Positions 22,042 through 29,785 of a stretch of DNA of 34,565 nucleotides are shown one piece after another. Made by a program: the position numbers and the translations under genes. The DNA is taken from positions 1 through 34,565 of the forward strand of contig JAFYNK010000037.1 of the NCBI GenBank assembly GCA_017548125.1, in the 5' to 3' direction. Numbering within the stretch: the first letter of the stretch is position 1; every line of letters begins with the position of its first letter. The DNA is from Bacteroidales bacterium (GTDB lineage: Bacteria > Bacteroidota > Bacteroidia > Bacteroidales > F082). The notes under the pieces are model-generated. The model made no database searches. It was not told the origin of the DNA and worked only from the letters and a program-made list of their open reading frames with translations.

Positions 22042-22102
22042 AACATTTTTTTAATTGAAAGTTGAAAGTTGACAATGGAAAGTTAATTTTCAATTCCTAA
22101 TT
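22042..22102. repeat. TTGAAAG and CTAATT simple repeats
   Basis: TTGAAAGTTGAAAGTTGAC is followed by a CAATTCCTAATT copy. The latter supplies the TAG stop of the exonuclease gene, another case of a simple repeat touching a gene end. Confidence 0.5.
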
Positions 22103-22633
22103 ATTAAATATTTCCATCGCGAGATAGGCGCATGCTTCTGCGTCGGCGAGGGCATGATGATGATTGACGAGATTATAACCGCAATGTGCCGCCACGGTAT
22201 GCAGCTGATGATTCTCCAGATCGGGGAACACTTTGACGGAATTTATGTGCGTGCAATAAAACTTGTAGTTTGGATAACGCATTCTATAATGAGCGAAGCA
22301 AGCCTTAAGGCAGCGCTCATCAAAACTTTTGTTATGAGCCACAAGAGGAAGGTTTCTCACATATTTGGATGCTTCGCGCCACACCTCAGGGAAAATCGGC
22401 GCTTCATTGGTATCTTCTAGTTTAATTCCATGAATTTTGGTATTCCAATAACAATAATAATTTGGAACTGGTTTTATCAAGCTGTAAAATCTATCGACAA
22501 TCTCCCTGTCTTTTACTATAACGATGCCGACACTGCAGGCGCTCCTAATATCACCGTTAGCCGACTCGAAATCAATAGCCGCAAAGTCAGGGAGATCGGG
22601 CATTATAATCTGATTATTGGACAACTCCGCCAT
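22097..22633 (-). CDS. DEDDh 3'-5' exonuclease (DnaQ/epsilon-like)
   Basis: A 178-aa cytoplasmic exonuclease of the DnaQ superfamily. ExoI motif FAAIDFESANGD supplies D20 and E22; ExoII is around LPLVAHNKSFDERCL (Asp in SFDER); ExoIIIe is YNLVNHHHALADAEACA, with the His and Asp of the DEDDh class. The short length, without polymerase or BRCT additions, suggests a stand-alone nuclease in repair or RNA turnover rather than the replicative epsilon subunit, though this cannot be decided. It is last of a four-gene operon; its ATG lies 1 nt after the stop of the 103-aa gene. Confidence 0.88.
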   Translation of the reverse strand: MAELSNNQIIMPDLPDFAAIDFESANGDIRSACSVGIVIVKDREIVDRFYSLIKPVPNYYCYWNTKIHGIKLEDTNEAPIFPEVWREASKYVRNLPLVAHNKSFDERCLKACFAHYRMRYPNYKFYCTHINSVKVFPDLENHQLHTVAAHCGYNLVNHHHALADAEACAYLAMEIFNN

Positions 22634-22634
22634 C

Positions 22635-22946
22635 TTATTCTTTAATCTCAGCGTGGAAAATATCTATCTCGTCGTCCTCAAACATACATTCTGAAGTGTA
22701 GAACTGACCTGGTTTGTCGTCGTCTTGGAACAACATCAAGGTAACTTTCTTAAACTTCAAAGGTTGTTGGCTTTCAGACACTTGTTGTACTTTCTCGTAT
22801 GAAATGCCTTCCATCTTCAACATTTTCAACAATGCTGCCAAGTCTAAGTCAACATTGATAAAAATATCTTCATCTTTTTCTTTCCAAGCTATACTGATAA
22901 CACCTGTGGTGTATAATTCAAAGTTTTTAATTTCTACAGTTTTCAT
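22635..22946 (-). CDS. Hypothetical protein, 103 aa
   Basis: I do not recognise a family. The protein is small, acidic and soluble, with no signal peptide or membrane segment. Visible features: alternating beta-like segments (MKTVEIKNFELYTTGVISIAW, FKKVTLMLFQDD), a short leucine-rich helix (LDLAALLKMLKMEGISYEKV) and an acidic C-terminus (FEDDEIDIFHAEIKE). It is real by context: 6 nt after the HAD gene and 1 nt before the exonuclease, in the same operon. Confidence 0.75.
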   Translation of the reverse strand: MKTVEIKNFELYTTGVISIAWKEKDEDIFINVDLDLAALLKMLKMEGISYEKVQQVSESQQPLKFKKVTLMLFQDDDKPGQFYTSECMFEDDEIDIFHAEIKE

Positions 22947-22952
22947 AATTAT

Positions 22953-23558
22953 TTATTCTTGATTTAACAATTCATTAAGATCTTTTTTCAGCTGTTCTGC
23001 ATTAACAAAATGTATCGACTTCATTCCTACCTCGATAGCGCCTTTTACATTATTAATATTATCGTCGATGAACACCGACTCTTCGGCTTTAAGATTATAA
23101 CGTTCCAACAACGTATGGTAAATCTTAGGATCAGGCTTGAGAAGTTTCTCGTCGCCGGAACAAACGATGTTATCTATCAAAGAGAATATCTTATACACTT
23201 TCTGCACCATTGGAAAAGTCTCGTTCGACCAGTTTGTCAATCCGTAGATGACAGGATACTTCTCTTTCAATGACTTGATGAGTTCGAACATTCCAAGAAT
23301 CTCCTCGCCCATCGTCTTCATCCATTCGCTTTGATATAATCTGATAGCTTCTTCAAATTCAGGAAACTCGGCGATACGTTCTTTCACCGCGACTTCAAAA
23401 GGCTTACCTTTATCCATCTGAGCGTTCCATTCCGTATTACAGACATTCTCGATGAAATAGTTACATTTCTCCATATCATTAAAATATGAATCGAAAAGAT
23501 AATGTGGATTCCAATCCACCAGCACGCCGCCGAAATCGAAGATTATGTTTTTTATCAT
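22953..23558 (-). CDS. HAD-superfamily hydrolase (YihX-like subclass IA)
   Basis: A 201-aa cytoplasmic phosphatase-like protein. Motif I is DFGGVLVDWNP: the nucleophile Asp is present but the usual Asp+2 is Gly, as in YihX-type glucose-1-phosphatases and haloacid-dehalogenase-like members. Motif II is GLTNWS, motif III the Lys in LLKPDPKIY, and motif IV FIDDNINNV. A helical cap lies between about residues 15 and 90. The substrate is unknown. It overlaps the upstream acyl-ACP synthetase gene by 4 nt (ATGA type), indicating translational coupling. Confidence 0.88.
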   Translation of the reverse strand: MIKNIIFDFGGVLVDWNPHYLFDSYFNDMEKCNYFIENVCNTEWNAQMDKGKPFEVAVKERIAEFPEFEEAIRLYQSEWMKTMGEEILGMFELIKSLKEKYPVIYGLTNWSNETFPMVQKVYKIFSLIDNIVCSGDEKLLKPDPKIYHTLLERYNLKAEESVFIDDNINNVKGAIEVGMKSIHFVNAEQLKKDLNELLNQE

Positions 23559-26014
23559 TTCTTTAAACGTTTTTCAATCAATGATGCTACTTTATCACGG
23601 AAACTTTCTACTGACTGTTCCTCTGTTGGCATGACAGGATCCAAGATATCTACATCGATCTTCTTCCAGAATCTTGGAACGATACTCTTGCCATAACATG
23701 CTGACTCTGAACCAGCGATGGCGACAGGAACCACAGGAACGTTCAACTCCTTGCTTAAGATAGCGAATGTTTCCTTGAACTTTCTCATTGTGTTATCTTT
23801 AGAACGTGTTCCTTCTGGGAAGATGATGATATGCTTGCCTTTCTTCAAGACAGCACACATTTCCTGCAATGACTGACGTACGTTTTTGTTGATATCCATC
23901 AAGATGATATTATTTTTTCTTGCAAAGAACCTAGCGATCTTAGATCTCCAGTGTTTCTCTTTAGCGAAGAAGAAAATATCTTTGTTAATCTTATGCGAGA
24001 AGTTGTAAGTAATCAACATGCCGTCTATAGCAGAGCGGTGATTTGCCACTATGATACAAGGTGTCTTAGGCAATTTCTTGTTGCCTCTAACTCTGAAGCG
24101 ATAGCATATCGAGAACAACATTTTTGCAAAAGCATCTGTAAACCAATGTGTGAAACCAGGTTTTTCCAACTTCACGTCTGTCTTTGTTGCGAGTATTTCC
24201 TTCCAGGTAATTTTGTTGGTATTGAAAGAATGCTCGTTGTTTTCTATATAATCTGTGAGTTTTGCCAATGTGTTGAGGTTTTCCATCGACTCTTCGTTAA
24301 GCATTATACCGAATGTATTTTCTATATAAGCGAGAAGAGAGACCTTGCTCAGCGAGTCCATCGACAAGTCAATTTCGAAGTGGTCATTTTCATTAGCCAC
24401 GCTCTTTGTCTCATCCTCGATGAAAGCCTTCAACATCTTATACACCTCGCTCTTTCCTTCGAGCGACTCCTGCACGTTGGCGGTCTTAGGTTTAGCCAGC
24501 AGCACTGGGAGAAGGAATCTCTGCACCTTGCCGAGACGAGTCTTAGGCAGCTCATCCGACATGATATGATATTGCTTGATGCGTTTATATTGAGGCTGTT
24601 CAGCATTGAATTGTTCCACTTCTTTTTTTATGAGCGAATCCATAGCTTCGAGGTCTATCTGTCTGATAGCTACCATATTAGGTCTTACCGCAGCATGAAG
24701 AGCGTCTTCGTGGAGGAAGATACCGATTTCCTGTACGTAAGCGCTCTCGCTCATGAACTCTTTCTCGAGCAGTTCTGGGTTGATATTTTTGCCGTTTGAT
24801 GTCACGATAATCTCTTTGATACGACCTGTTATCTTAAGTCCGTATTTGTCGAGCAATCCCATATCGCCGGTGTGGAGCCAACCGTCTCTGATGATGTCGT
24901 TAGTCTCCTCTTCGCGTTTGTAGTAACCCTGCATAACATTGTCGCCTTTGACGCATATCTCGCCTTTTTCAGAGATCTTGACTTCGATGTTAGGGAGGAG
25001 TTCGCCAGCATAACCGACTTTACGTCTTCCTGGACGTGTGAATGAGATCATAGGAGCAGTCTCTGTCATGCCGTAGCCTTCAAGGACATACAATCCGAGA
25101 GTCTTCAAGATGGTTGCCGTCTCTTTGGAAAGAGCTGCGCCGCCACATACCAGATATTTAACATGGCCGCCGAATTTCTCATGCACGCTGCTGAAGATAG
25201 TCCTTGAAACGGCGTCGCTGCCGATGAGCTGCGTTATCTTATAAAGGAGACGTGTCACGAAAGAAGCGTTGATCTTATTCATGATACCTTTCACGAGCAT
25301 ATCGTAAAGACGAGGCACGCCTATTATTATCGACACCTTGCCGGCGTTGAGAGTCTTGATGATAGCCTCAGCGTTCATTGCCTCGGCGATATGGACAGTG
25401 CCGCCCATATAAAGAGGAGCCACCACGCTGCCCAAAAGCGGAAGGATATGATGCACAGGAAGCAGCATCATAACATTACTGTCCTCTTGGAATATCGGCA
25501 CCTGCTTGCTTACAGAATCGACGTTGAACATGACGTTCTTGAAAGAAAGCATCACGCCTTTAGGGTTGCCTGTAGTACCAGAGGTGTAATTGATAAGCAT
25601 TGTATCTTCCAAAGCACCGAGAGGTATGTCGGTGGCAGGGATATTATCGTCGTCCGAAAGCTGCACATCGTTTTTCGTGAAGAGACGAGCGCCTTGAAGG
25701 TCGATGCCTTTAAACATCTCTTGTTTGTCCTCAGAAATGAACACGATGTCGGGACGGCAGTCGTTGATGACATATTCAATCTCTTTCTTTGTTGACTGTG
25801 AATCCAAAGGCACCGCTATAGCATTGCAGCGCATAGTACCGTAAAAAGCGAAGCACCACTCAGGAGAGTTTTGTGCGCATATCAAGACTTTTTCAGGCTT
25901 GGTTACTGCCGAGAATGAGTCAGCATAGATTTGAGAATATCTTAAAAGTTGTGTGTAGGTGTATTTTGCGTCTTTGAAAGTGAGCGCCAACTTGTCTTTT
26001 TTTGATATTAACAT
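23555..26014 (-). CDS. Acyl-CoA/ACP synthetase, carrier and PlsC-type acyltransferase fusion
   Basis: An 819-aa multidomain lipid enzyme. Residues 1-~520 are an AMP-binding ligase with P-loop YTSGTTGNPKGVM (143-155), GYGMTETAP and a GWLHTGDMG-type motif. Residues ~530-610 are an acyl-carrier-protein-like domain with the phosphopantetheine Ser at about 554 (MDSLSKVSLL). Residues ~640-819 are a lysophospholipid-type acyltransferase with NHRSAID (658-664) and FPEGTRS (732-738). It likely activates a free fatty acid, loads the built-in carrier and transfers the acyl group to a lysophospholipid, analogous to Aas. First gene of an operon with the HAD, 103-aa and exonuclease genes. Confidence 0.9.
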   Translation of the reverse strand: MLISKKDKLALTFKDAKYTYTQLLRYSQIYADSFSAVTKPEKVLICAQNSPEWCFAFYGTMRCNAIAVPLDSQSTKKEIEYVINDCRPDIVFISEDKQEMFKGIDLQGARLFTKNDVQLSDDDNIPATDIPLGALEDTMLINYTSGTTGNPKGVMLSFKNVMFNVDSVSKQVPIFQEDSNVMMLLPVHHILPLLGSVVAPLYMGGTVHIAEAMNAEAIIKTLNAGKVSIIIGVPRLYDMLVKGIMNKINASFVTRLLYKITQLIGSDAVSRTIFSSVHEKFGGHVKYLVCGGAALSKETATILKTLGLYVLEGYGMTETAPMISFTRPGRRKVGYAGELLPNIEVKISEKGEICVKGDNVMQGYYKREEETNDIIRDGWLHTGDMGLLDKYGLKITGRIKEIIVTSNGKNINPELLEKEFMSESAYVQEIGIFLHEDALHAAVRPNMVAIRQIDLEAMDSLIKKEVEQFNAEQPQYKRIKQYHIMSDELPKTRLGKVQRFLLPVLLAKPKTANVQESLEGKSEVYKMLKAFIEDETKSVANENDHFEIDLSMDSLSKVSLLAYIENTFGIMLNEESMENLNTLAKLTDYIENNEHSFNTNKITWKEILATKTDVKLEKPGFTHWFTDAFAKMLFSICYRFRVRGNKKLPKTPCIIVANHRSAIDGMLITYNFSHKINKDIFFFAKEKHWRSKIARFFARKNNIILMDINKNVRQSLQEMCAVLKKGKHIIIFPEGTRSKDNTMRKFKETFAILSKELNVPVVPVAIAGSESACYGKSIVPRFWKKIDVDILDPVMPTEEQSVESFRDKVASLIEKRLKK

Positions 26015-26040
26015 CTTTTATAATCGTTTTCAATATTTCG

Positions 26041-26048
26041 CAAAGATA
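26041..26048 (-). promoter_or_regulatory. Predicted -7 element of the acyl-ACP synthetase operon
   Basis: The minus strand reads TATCTTTG, a perfect TAnnTTTG, about 27 nt upstream of the ATG. Upstream TTTG tetramers recur every 7 nt inside a (TCTTTTG)n tract at spacings of about 15 and 22 nt, so the -33 is not defined uniquely. Confidence 0.45.
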
Positions 26049-26088
26049 ATAAAAGACAAAAGGCAAAAGACAAAAGACAAAAGATTTT
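26049..26088. repeat. Heptamer repeat (CAAAAGA)n upstream of acyl-ACP synthetase
   Basis: About five 7-bp units (AAAAGAC/AAAAGGC variants). It overlaps the expected -33 region, so unit number would change TTTG-to-TAnnTTTG spacing in 7-bp steps. The rest of the gap to 26228 is AT-rich with nothing recognised. Confidence 0.7.
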
Positions 26089-26228
26089 TTCAAAATATGT
26101 AGAGACTTATGATTATTCGGGAAATTGAAAGCAAATGACATTCAATAAGAGAGATTCTCGTATCGGTTGATAAATGTTCATGTTATTATTTTTTACTAAT
26201 AAATAATGTAATATTTTTTCTAAAAACC

Positions 26229-26260
26229 TTTGGAGTTTTAATATATTATATATACTTTTG
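26229..26260 (+). promoter_or_regulatory. Predicted promoter of the three-gene cassette
   Basis: TTTG (26229-26232) and TACTTTTG (26253-26260) are 20 nt apart, matching the Bacteroidota consensus. The expected start near 26267 falls inside the palindrome at 26261-26278. The first ATG follows about 26 nt later. Confidence 0.6.
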
Positions 26261-26278
26261 CACATAATATTATATGTG
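26261..26278. promoter_or_regulatory. Candidate operator palindrome
   Basis: CACATAATATTATATGTG: arms CACATA and TATGTG with a 6-nt AT-only centre, directly abutting the -7 element and covering the predicted transcription start. The first gene of the cassette encodes a winged-HTH protein of the AbiEi-antitoxin type, a family known to autorepress by binding inverted repeats in its own promoter. Binding here is inference. Confidence 0.5.
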
Positions 26279-26292
26279 ATATAATTAGCAAA

Positions 26293-27255
26293 ATGAAATA
26301 TAATATCAATAAAATATCTGATTATCTAAATGAGCTGATTGGAAATGATATAAATCTTCTTCCGACAGAAAAAGAAGCTGTTGCAAAGTTGCCATTTACA
26401 CTTGCCAATAATTATGATTTCCACGATATGGAAATTATAGGTAATCGCATTACGGTTGCTGTACCAACTGAACCTAATGAATGCTCTCCTATGCAATTGG
26501 CGAAACATCAGGCAAAGATGATGGATATATTTGAGCATATCGTTGTGTTTGCATTGGATGAAATAGAATCATATAACCTAACTCGACTTACACGCGCTAG
26601 AGTGAATTTCATAGTTCCGAATAAGATTATCTTTATTCCAAGTTTGATGATGGTTCTTAAGGAAGTAAGAAAGAGCAATAAAACATTACCTGACACCATG
26701 CCTCCGGTTGCGCAGTTGATACTTCTTTATCATATCCAAGTGAAAAACCTTAATGGAATGACTACTGCGGAATTGGCAAATATTGTATCAATGGCATATC
26801 CGACTATCAATGTGGCTCTCCGTTGGTTAGAGAGAAATGATTTTATAGAACTCATGGGAAGAAAGCAAAAGTATGTAAAGTTTGCTGCGGATGGCAAAGA
26901 ACTTTGGAAAAAAGCACTCCCATTGATGACATCACCTATAGAATGCACTATATATGCAGATACAAAACCTCTTGAATCATTGCTGGCAAACGAAACAGCA
27001 ATGGGACATTACACAATGTTGGCAGAACCCAATAATCCTATTGTTGCCATCAGCAAAGCAACCGCAAAAAAATATAGCAGTTTGTTTAACAAACAATATG
27101 GCGACGTAAAAATTGAAGTTTGGAAGTATGCGCCTTCTCTTCTATCCGAAAACGAATATGTAGATCGTTTGTCTTTGTATTTATGTTTAAAGGATAGCAA
27201 TGATGAAAGAGTACAAATTGAATGTGACACTTTAATTGAAGAAATGAAATGGTAG
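26293..27255 (+). CDS. AbiEi-like winged-HTH antitoxin/transcriptional regulator
   Basis: A 320-aa soluble protein. The N-terminal ~130 residues are not recognised. A MarR-like winged helix lies at about 137-200 (PPVAQLILLYHIQ..., the recognition region MTTAELANIVSMAYPTINVALRWLER, wing DFIELMGRKQKYVKF). The C-terminal region (about 215-320) resembles the AbiEi C-terminal domain: ESLLANETAMGHYTMLAEP followed by a NNPIVAISKATAKKY strand. Together with the nucleotidyltransferase next door this suggests a type IV toxin-antitoxin or abortive-infection module, here with a longer N-terminus than typical AbiEi. Its stop overlaps the next ATG by 7 nt. A palindrome at its promoter suggests autorepression. 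A plain wHTH regulator of a nucleotidyltransferase is the alternative. Confidence 0.68.
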   Translation: MKYNINKISDYLNELIGNDINLLPTEKEAVAKLPFTLANNYDFHDMEIIGNRITVAVPTEPNECSPMQLAKHQAKMMDIFEHIVVFALDEIESYNLTRLTRARVNFIVPNKIIFIPSLMMVLKEVRKSNKTLPDTMPPVAQLILLYHIQVKNLNGMTTAELANIVSMAYPTINVALRWLERNDFIELMGRKQKYVKFAADGKELWKKALPLMTSPIECTIYADTKPLESLLANETAMGHYTMLAEPNNPIVAISKATAKKYSSLFNKQYGDVKIEVWKYAPSLLSENEYVDRLSLYLCLKDSNDERVQIECDTLIEEMKW

Positions 27256-28016
27256 CTGGACTTGACCGCTGGAGAGAATATTTCAGCGAATATAAAGATA
27301 AATATGTACTGATTGGAGGTGCTGCATGCAATCTTCTGGAAGAAGAATTAGATATGAACCCAAGAGCGACAAAAGACCTTGACCTCATACTTGTGGTAGA
27401 AGCACTTACACCTGACTTTGGCACACGCTTATGGGATTTTATCAAACATGCCAATTACATTAATAAAAATAAGGGAGAAAATGAACACAGGCATGAGTAT
27501 TACCGTTTTACGAATCCACAAGACAAGACATACCCTAAACAAATAGAACTGTTTGCACGTAACACAGGTATCTTAAATCTTCCCGAAGATGCCCACTTGG
27601 AACCAATAAGCTTAGGCGAAAATCTTTCCAGTCTGTCTGCAATACTGATGGATAATGATTATTATTCATTCACAATAGAACACAGCAGAAATATTGAAGA
27701 CATTCATATTGCCAATCCTGAGGCTCTTATATGTCTTAAAGCAAAGGCTTATATAGAAATGCTTGAAAGAAATGAAAAGAGTGAACAGGTTGACAATAGA
27801 GATATTGAAAAACATAAGAAAGATATATTCCGACTTGTCGCTATGCTTCCACAGGACTCGCATTTCAATCTGCCAGAAAAGTTGCGTAATGATATGAACA
27901 TCTTTGTACAAAGAATTGGCGATTTGCCAAACTCAGACTTCTTCAAAAGTGCAGGATTAAAAGGTATGAATGCAACTGTTCTTTTCGACCTTTTACAAAA
28001 AGCATTTATAGTATGA
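27249..28016 (+). CDS. AbiEii-like nucleotidyltransferase
   Basis: A 255-aa protein with a minimal nucleotidyltransferase-fold signature: VLIGGAACNLL (GG at residues 23-24), then TKDLDLIL with the metal-binding Asp pair D43 and D45. A possible third acidic residue follows in the strand KQIELFAR (about residue 99). The middle resembles the AbiEii/DUF1814 class (NPEALICLKAKAYIEM, a Lys-containing helix). AbiEii toxins are GTP-binding NTases that block growth, some by modifying tRNA 3' ends. Target specificity here is unknown. Translationally coupled on both sides: 7-nt overlap with the wHTH gene, 4-nt overlap (ATGA) with the phosphoesterase. Confidence 0.75.
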   Translation: MVAGLDRWREYFSEYKDKYVLIGGAACNLLEEELDMNPRATKDLDLILVVEALTPDFGTRLWDFIKHANYINKNKGENEHRHEYYRFTNPQDKTYPKQIELFARNTGILNLPEDAHLEPISLGENLSSLSAILMDNDYYSFTIEHSRNIEDIHIANPEALICLKAKAYIEMLERNEKSEQVDNRDIEKHKKDIFRLVAMLPQDSHFNLPEKLRNDMNIFVQRIGDLPNSDFFKSAGLKGMNATVLFDLLQKAFIV

Positions 28017-28819
28017 TTGTAAATTGCGACATAAACGAATATAATTTTCCAGAAGCTAAAAGCATTGTAGTTTCTGGAGATATTCATGGTGATTTCAATA
28101 TGCTAATCAACAAAGTCTGTGTACAATATCAGATGCAGGACACATTGATTATTGTGGCGGGAGATTGCGGTTTTGGTTTTGAAAGCAAAGGGTATTATGA
28201 TAACATCGTGAAACGAAATACCAAACGAATGAACGAAGCTAACAATTGGATTGTGTTTGTTCGTGGCAATCACGACAATCCAGCATACTTTGACGGAAAA
28301 TCTTTTATGCACAAAAGATTTATGGCAGTACCTGATTACTCCATACTTAAAGCATGTGATAAAACCATACTTTGTATCGGCGGAGCCATTTCCATTGACC
28401 GTAAATATCGTATGAATGCTTGGGAAGAGTATATCAAGAAACATAGAGGGCATACTGATGATGGAGCATTGGCAAAAAACGTTTATTGGACTGATGAAGC
28501 TCCAATGTTAAATATGGATAAATTACGTCAAATTAAAGATACATACAAGCTTAATGCTGTTGTAAGTCATACGGCACCATCTTTCTGTGAACTGCAAAAT
28601 AAGAACGGACTTTGCTGTTATGCCTATAACGATGAGAATCTGATATATGATGTTAACAACGAAAGATTGGTTATGGATGAGATACATAATATCTTAAAAG
28701 GTCAAAATCATCCAATCACTCACTGGTGCTACGGTCACTTCCATCAAAGTTTTCATGCTTCCATAGATGGAATTTTGTTTAAGATGCTTGATATAATGGA
28801 ACTTTATCAAATCAGGTAA
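28013..28819 (+). CDS. Calcineurin-like metallophosphoesterase
   Basis: A 268-aa PPP-type metallophosphoesterase with all five metal-site motifs: GDIHG (22-26), GDCGFG (50-55, where GDxVDRG is usual), GNHD (85-88), VSHTAP (184-189) and GHFH (241-244). There is no signal peptide, so it is cytoplasmic. Candidate substrates are phosphoproteins, nucleotides or an RNA/nucleotide adduct. The family alone does not tell. It is the last gene of the cassette, overlapping the nucleotidyltransferase by 4 nt, which argues for a stoichiometric or functional link. After the stop comes a heptamer repeat and then the SDR promoter. Confidence 0.85.
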   Translation: MIVNCDINEYNFPEAKSIVVSGDIHGDFNMLINKVCVQYQMQDTLIIVAGDCGFGFESKGYYDNIVKRNTKRMNEANNWIVFVRGNHDNPAYFDGKSFMHKRFMAVPDYSILKACDKTILCIGGAISIDRKYRMNAWEEYIKKHRGHTDDGALAKNVYWTDEAPMLNMDKLRQIKDTYKLNAVVSHTAPSFCELQNKNGLCCYAYNDENLIYDVNNERLVMDEIHNILKGQNHPITHWCYGHFHQSFHASIDGILFKMLDIMELYQIR

Positions 28820-28831
28820 TGACTAATGTCT

Positions 28832-28891
28832 AAAGTTCAAAGTTCAATGGTTCAAAGTTCAAAGCTCAATGGGTCAAAGTTCAGTGTTCAA
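28832..28891. repeat. AAAGTTC heptamer/octamer repeat
   Basis: Eight irregular units: AAAGTTC, AAAGTTC, AATGGTTC, AAAGTTC, AAAGCTC, AATGGGTC, AAAGTTC, AGTGTTC. It follows the phosphoesterase stop by 13 nt and closes the cassette on the right, as the CAAAAGA repeat closes it on the left. Confidence 0.7.
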
Positions 28892-28921
28892 CAAAATCGA
28901 TAATCATATCTAAAATATCGT

Positions 28922-28953
28922 TTTGACTTGTGTAAACAATCGTTCTATTTTTG
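28922..28953 (+). promoter_or_regulatory. Predicted promoter of the SDR gene
   Basis: TTTG (28922-28925) and TATTTTTG (28946-28953) are separated by 20 nt, close to the TTTG-N19-TAnnTTTG pattern. The start would be near 28960, with a leader of about 35 nt. Confidence 0.58.
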
Positions 28954-28994
28954 CGTTGTTAATTGAATGAAGAAAAACATAAAACTTTGATATT

Positions 28995-29756
28995 ATGAAA
29001 AGACTACAAGATAATGTAACGATAATAACCGGCGGAGGCAAAGGAATTGGCTTCGGATTAGCATGTGCGTTTGCAAAAGAAGGCTCAAATCTCGTCATCA
29101 CAGGAAGAACAGAATCCAGACTGCTGGACGCCAAGAAAAAGCTTGAAGACGAATACGGCATCAAAGTATTGGCCATGGTGGCTGACGGCGCCGACGAGAC
29201 ACGCATCAAAGAAGTGATAGCCAAGACAGTCGAGACTTTCGGCAAGATAAACACTTTGATAAACAACGCTCAGGCCTCAAAGTCGGGACTATCGCTCATC
29301 GAACACACCAAAGAAGATTTTGATTTAGCCATAAATTCTGGATTATATGCCACTTTCTTTTACATGAGAGAAGCTTTCCAGTATCTCAAAGAAAGCAAAG
29401 GTTCTGTGATTAATTTTGCCTCTGGTGCTGGACTGTTCGGAAAGCCTGGACAGAGCTCATACGCTGCAGCCAAGGAAGGCATCAGAGGTCTGTCTAGAGT
29501 CGCCGCCACCGAATGGGGTCCTGATGGCGTGAGAGTCAACATGGTGGCGCCGCTCGCCATGACCGAAAGCCTTAAAGAATGGAAAGAGAATTACCCCGAA
29601 CTATTTGAAAAGACAATACAAAGCATTCCATTGGGACGCTTCGCCGACCCGATGAAAGACATCGGAAGAGTGTGCGTCTTCTTAGCTTCCGACGACGCCT
29701 CCTACGTCACAGGCGAGACCATCTCGCTGCAAGGCGGCTCTGGATTAAGACCATGA
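28995..29756 (+). CDS. SDR-family NAD(P)-dependent oxidoreductase
   Basis: A 253-aa classical short-chain dehydrogenase/reductase. Cofactor motif TGGGKGIG (12-19), the structural NNAQ (in place of NNAG), the catalytic Ser in NFASGAG, and YAAAK as the Tyr-Lys pair. The terminal YVTGETISLQGGSGLRP block is the usual SDR C-terminus (VTGxxxxVDGG). The arginine after the second beta strand (TGRTES) suggests NADP(H) preference. The substrate is unknown; FabG-like or 2,4-dienoyl-CoA-reductase-like functions are both possible, with the NNAQ/ASGAG pattern leaning to the latter. It is monocistronic, with its own promoter and terminator. Confidence 0.87.
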   Translation: MKRLQDNVTIITGGGKGIGFGLACAFAKEGSNLVITGRTESRLLDAKKKLEDEYGIKVLAMVADGADETRIKEVIAKTVETFGKINTLINNAQASKSGLSLIEHTKEDFDLAINSGLYATFFYMREAFQYLKESKGSVINFASGAGLFGKPGQSSYAAAKEGIRGLSRVAATEWGPDGVRVNMVAPLAMTESLKEWKENYPELFEKTIQSIPLGRFADPMKDIGRVCVFLASDDASYVTGETISLQGGSGLRP

Positions 29757-29783
29757 AAAAAAAGCGACTCAGGTCGCTTTTTT
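29757..29783. terminator. Bidirectional terminator
   Basis: AAAAAAAAGCGAC, loop TCAG, GTCGCTTTTTT: a symmetric stem with A-run and T-run that can end both the SDR transcript (plus) and the nucleoid-associated gene (minus). It lies directly between their stop codons. Confidence 0.9.
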
Positions 29784-29785
29784 CA

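Noticed and set aside
23951-24799. 282-aa plus-strand ORF opposite the acyl-ACP synthetase
   Set aside because: It is antisense to a clearly conserved gene, has no recognisable motif and no promoter or operon partner.
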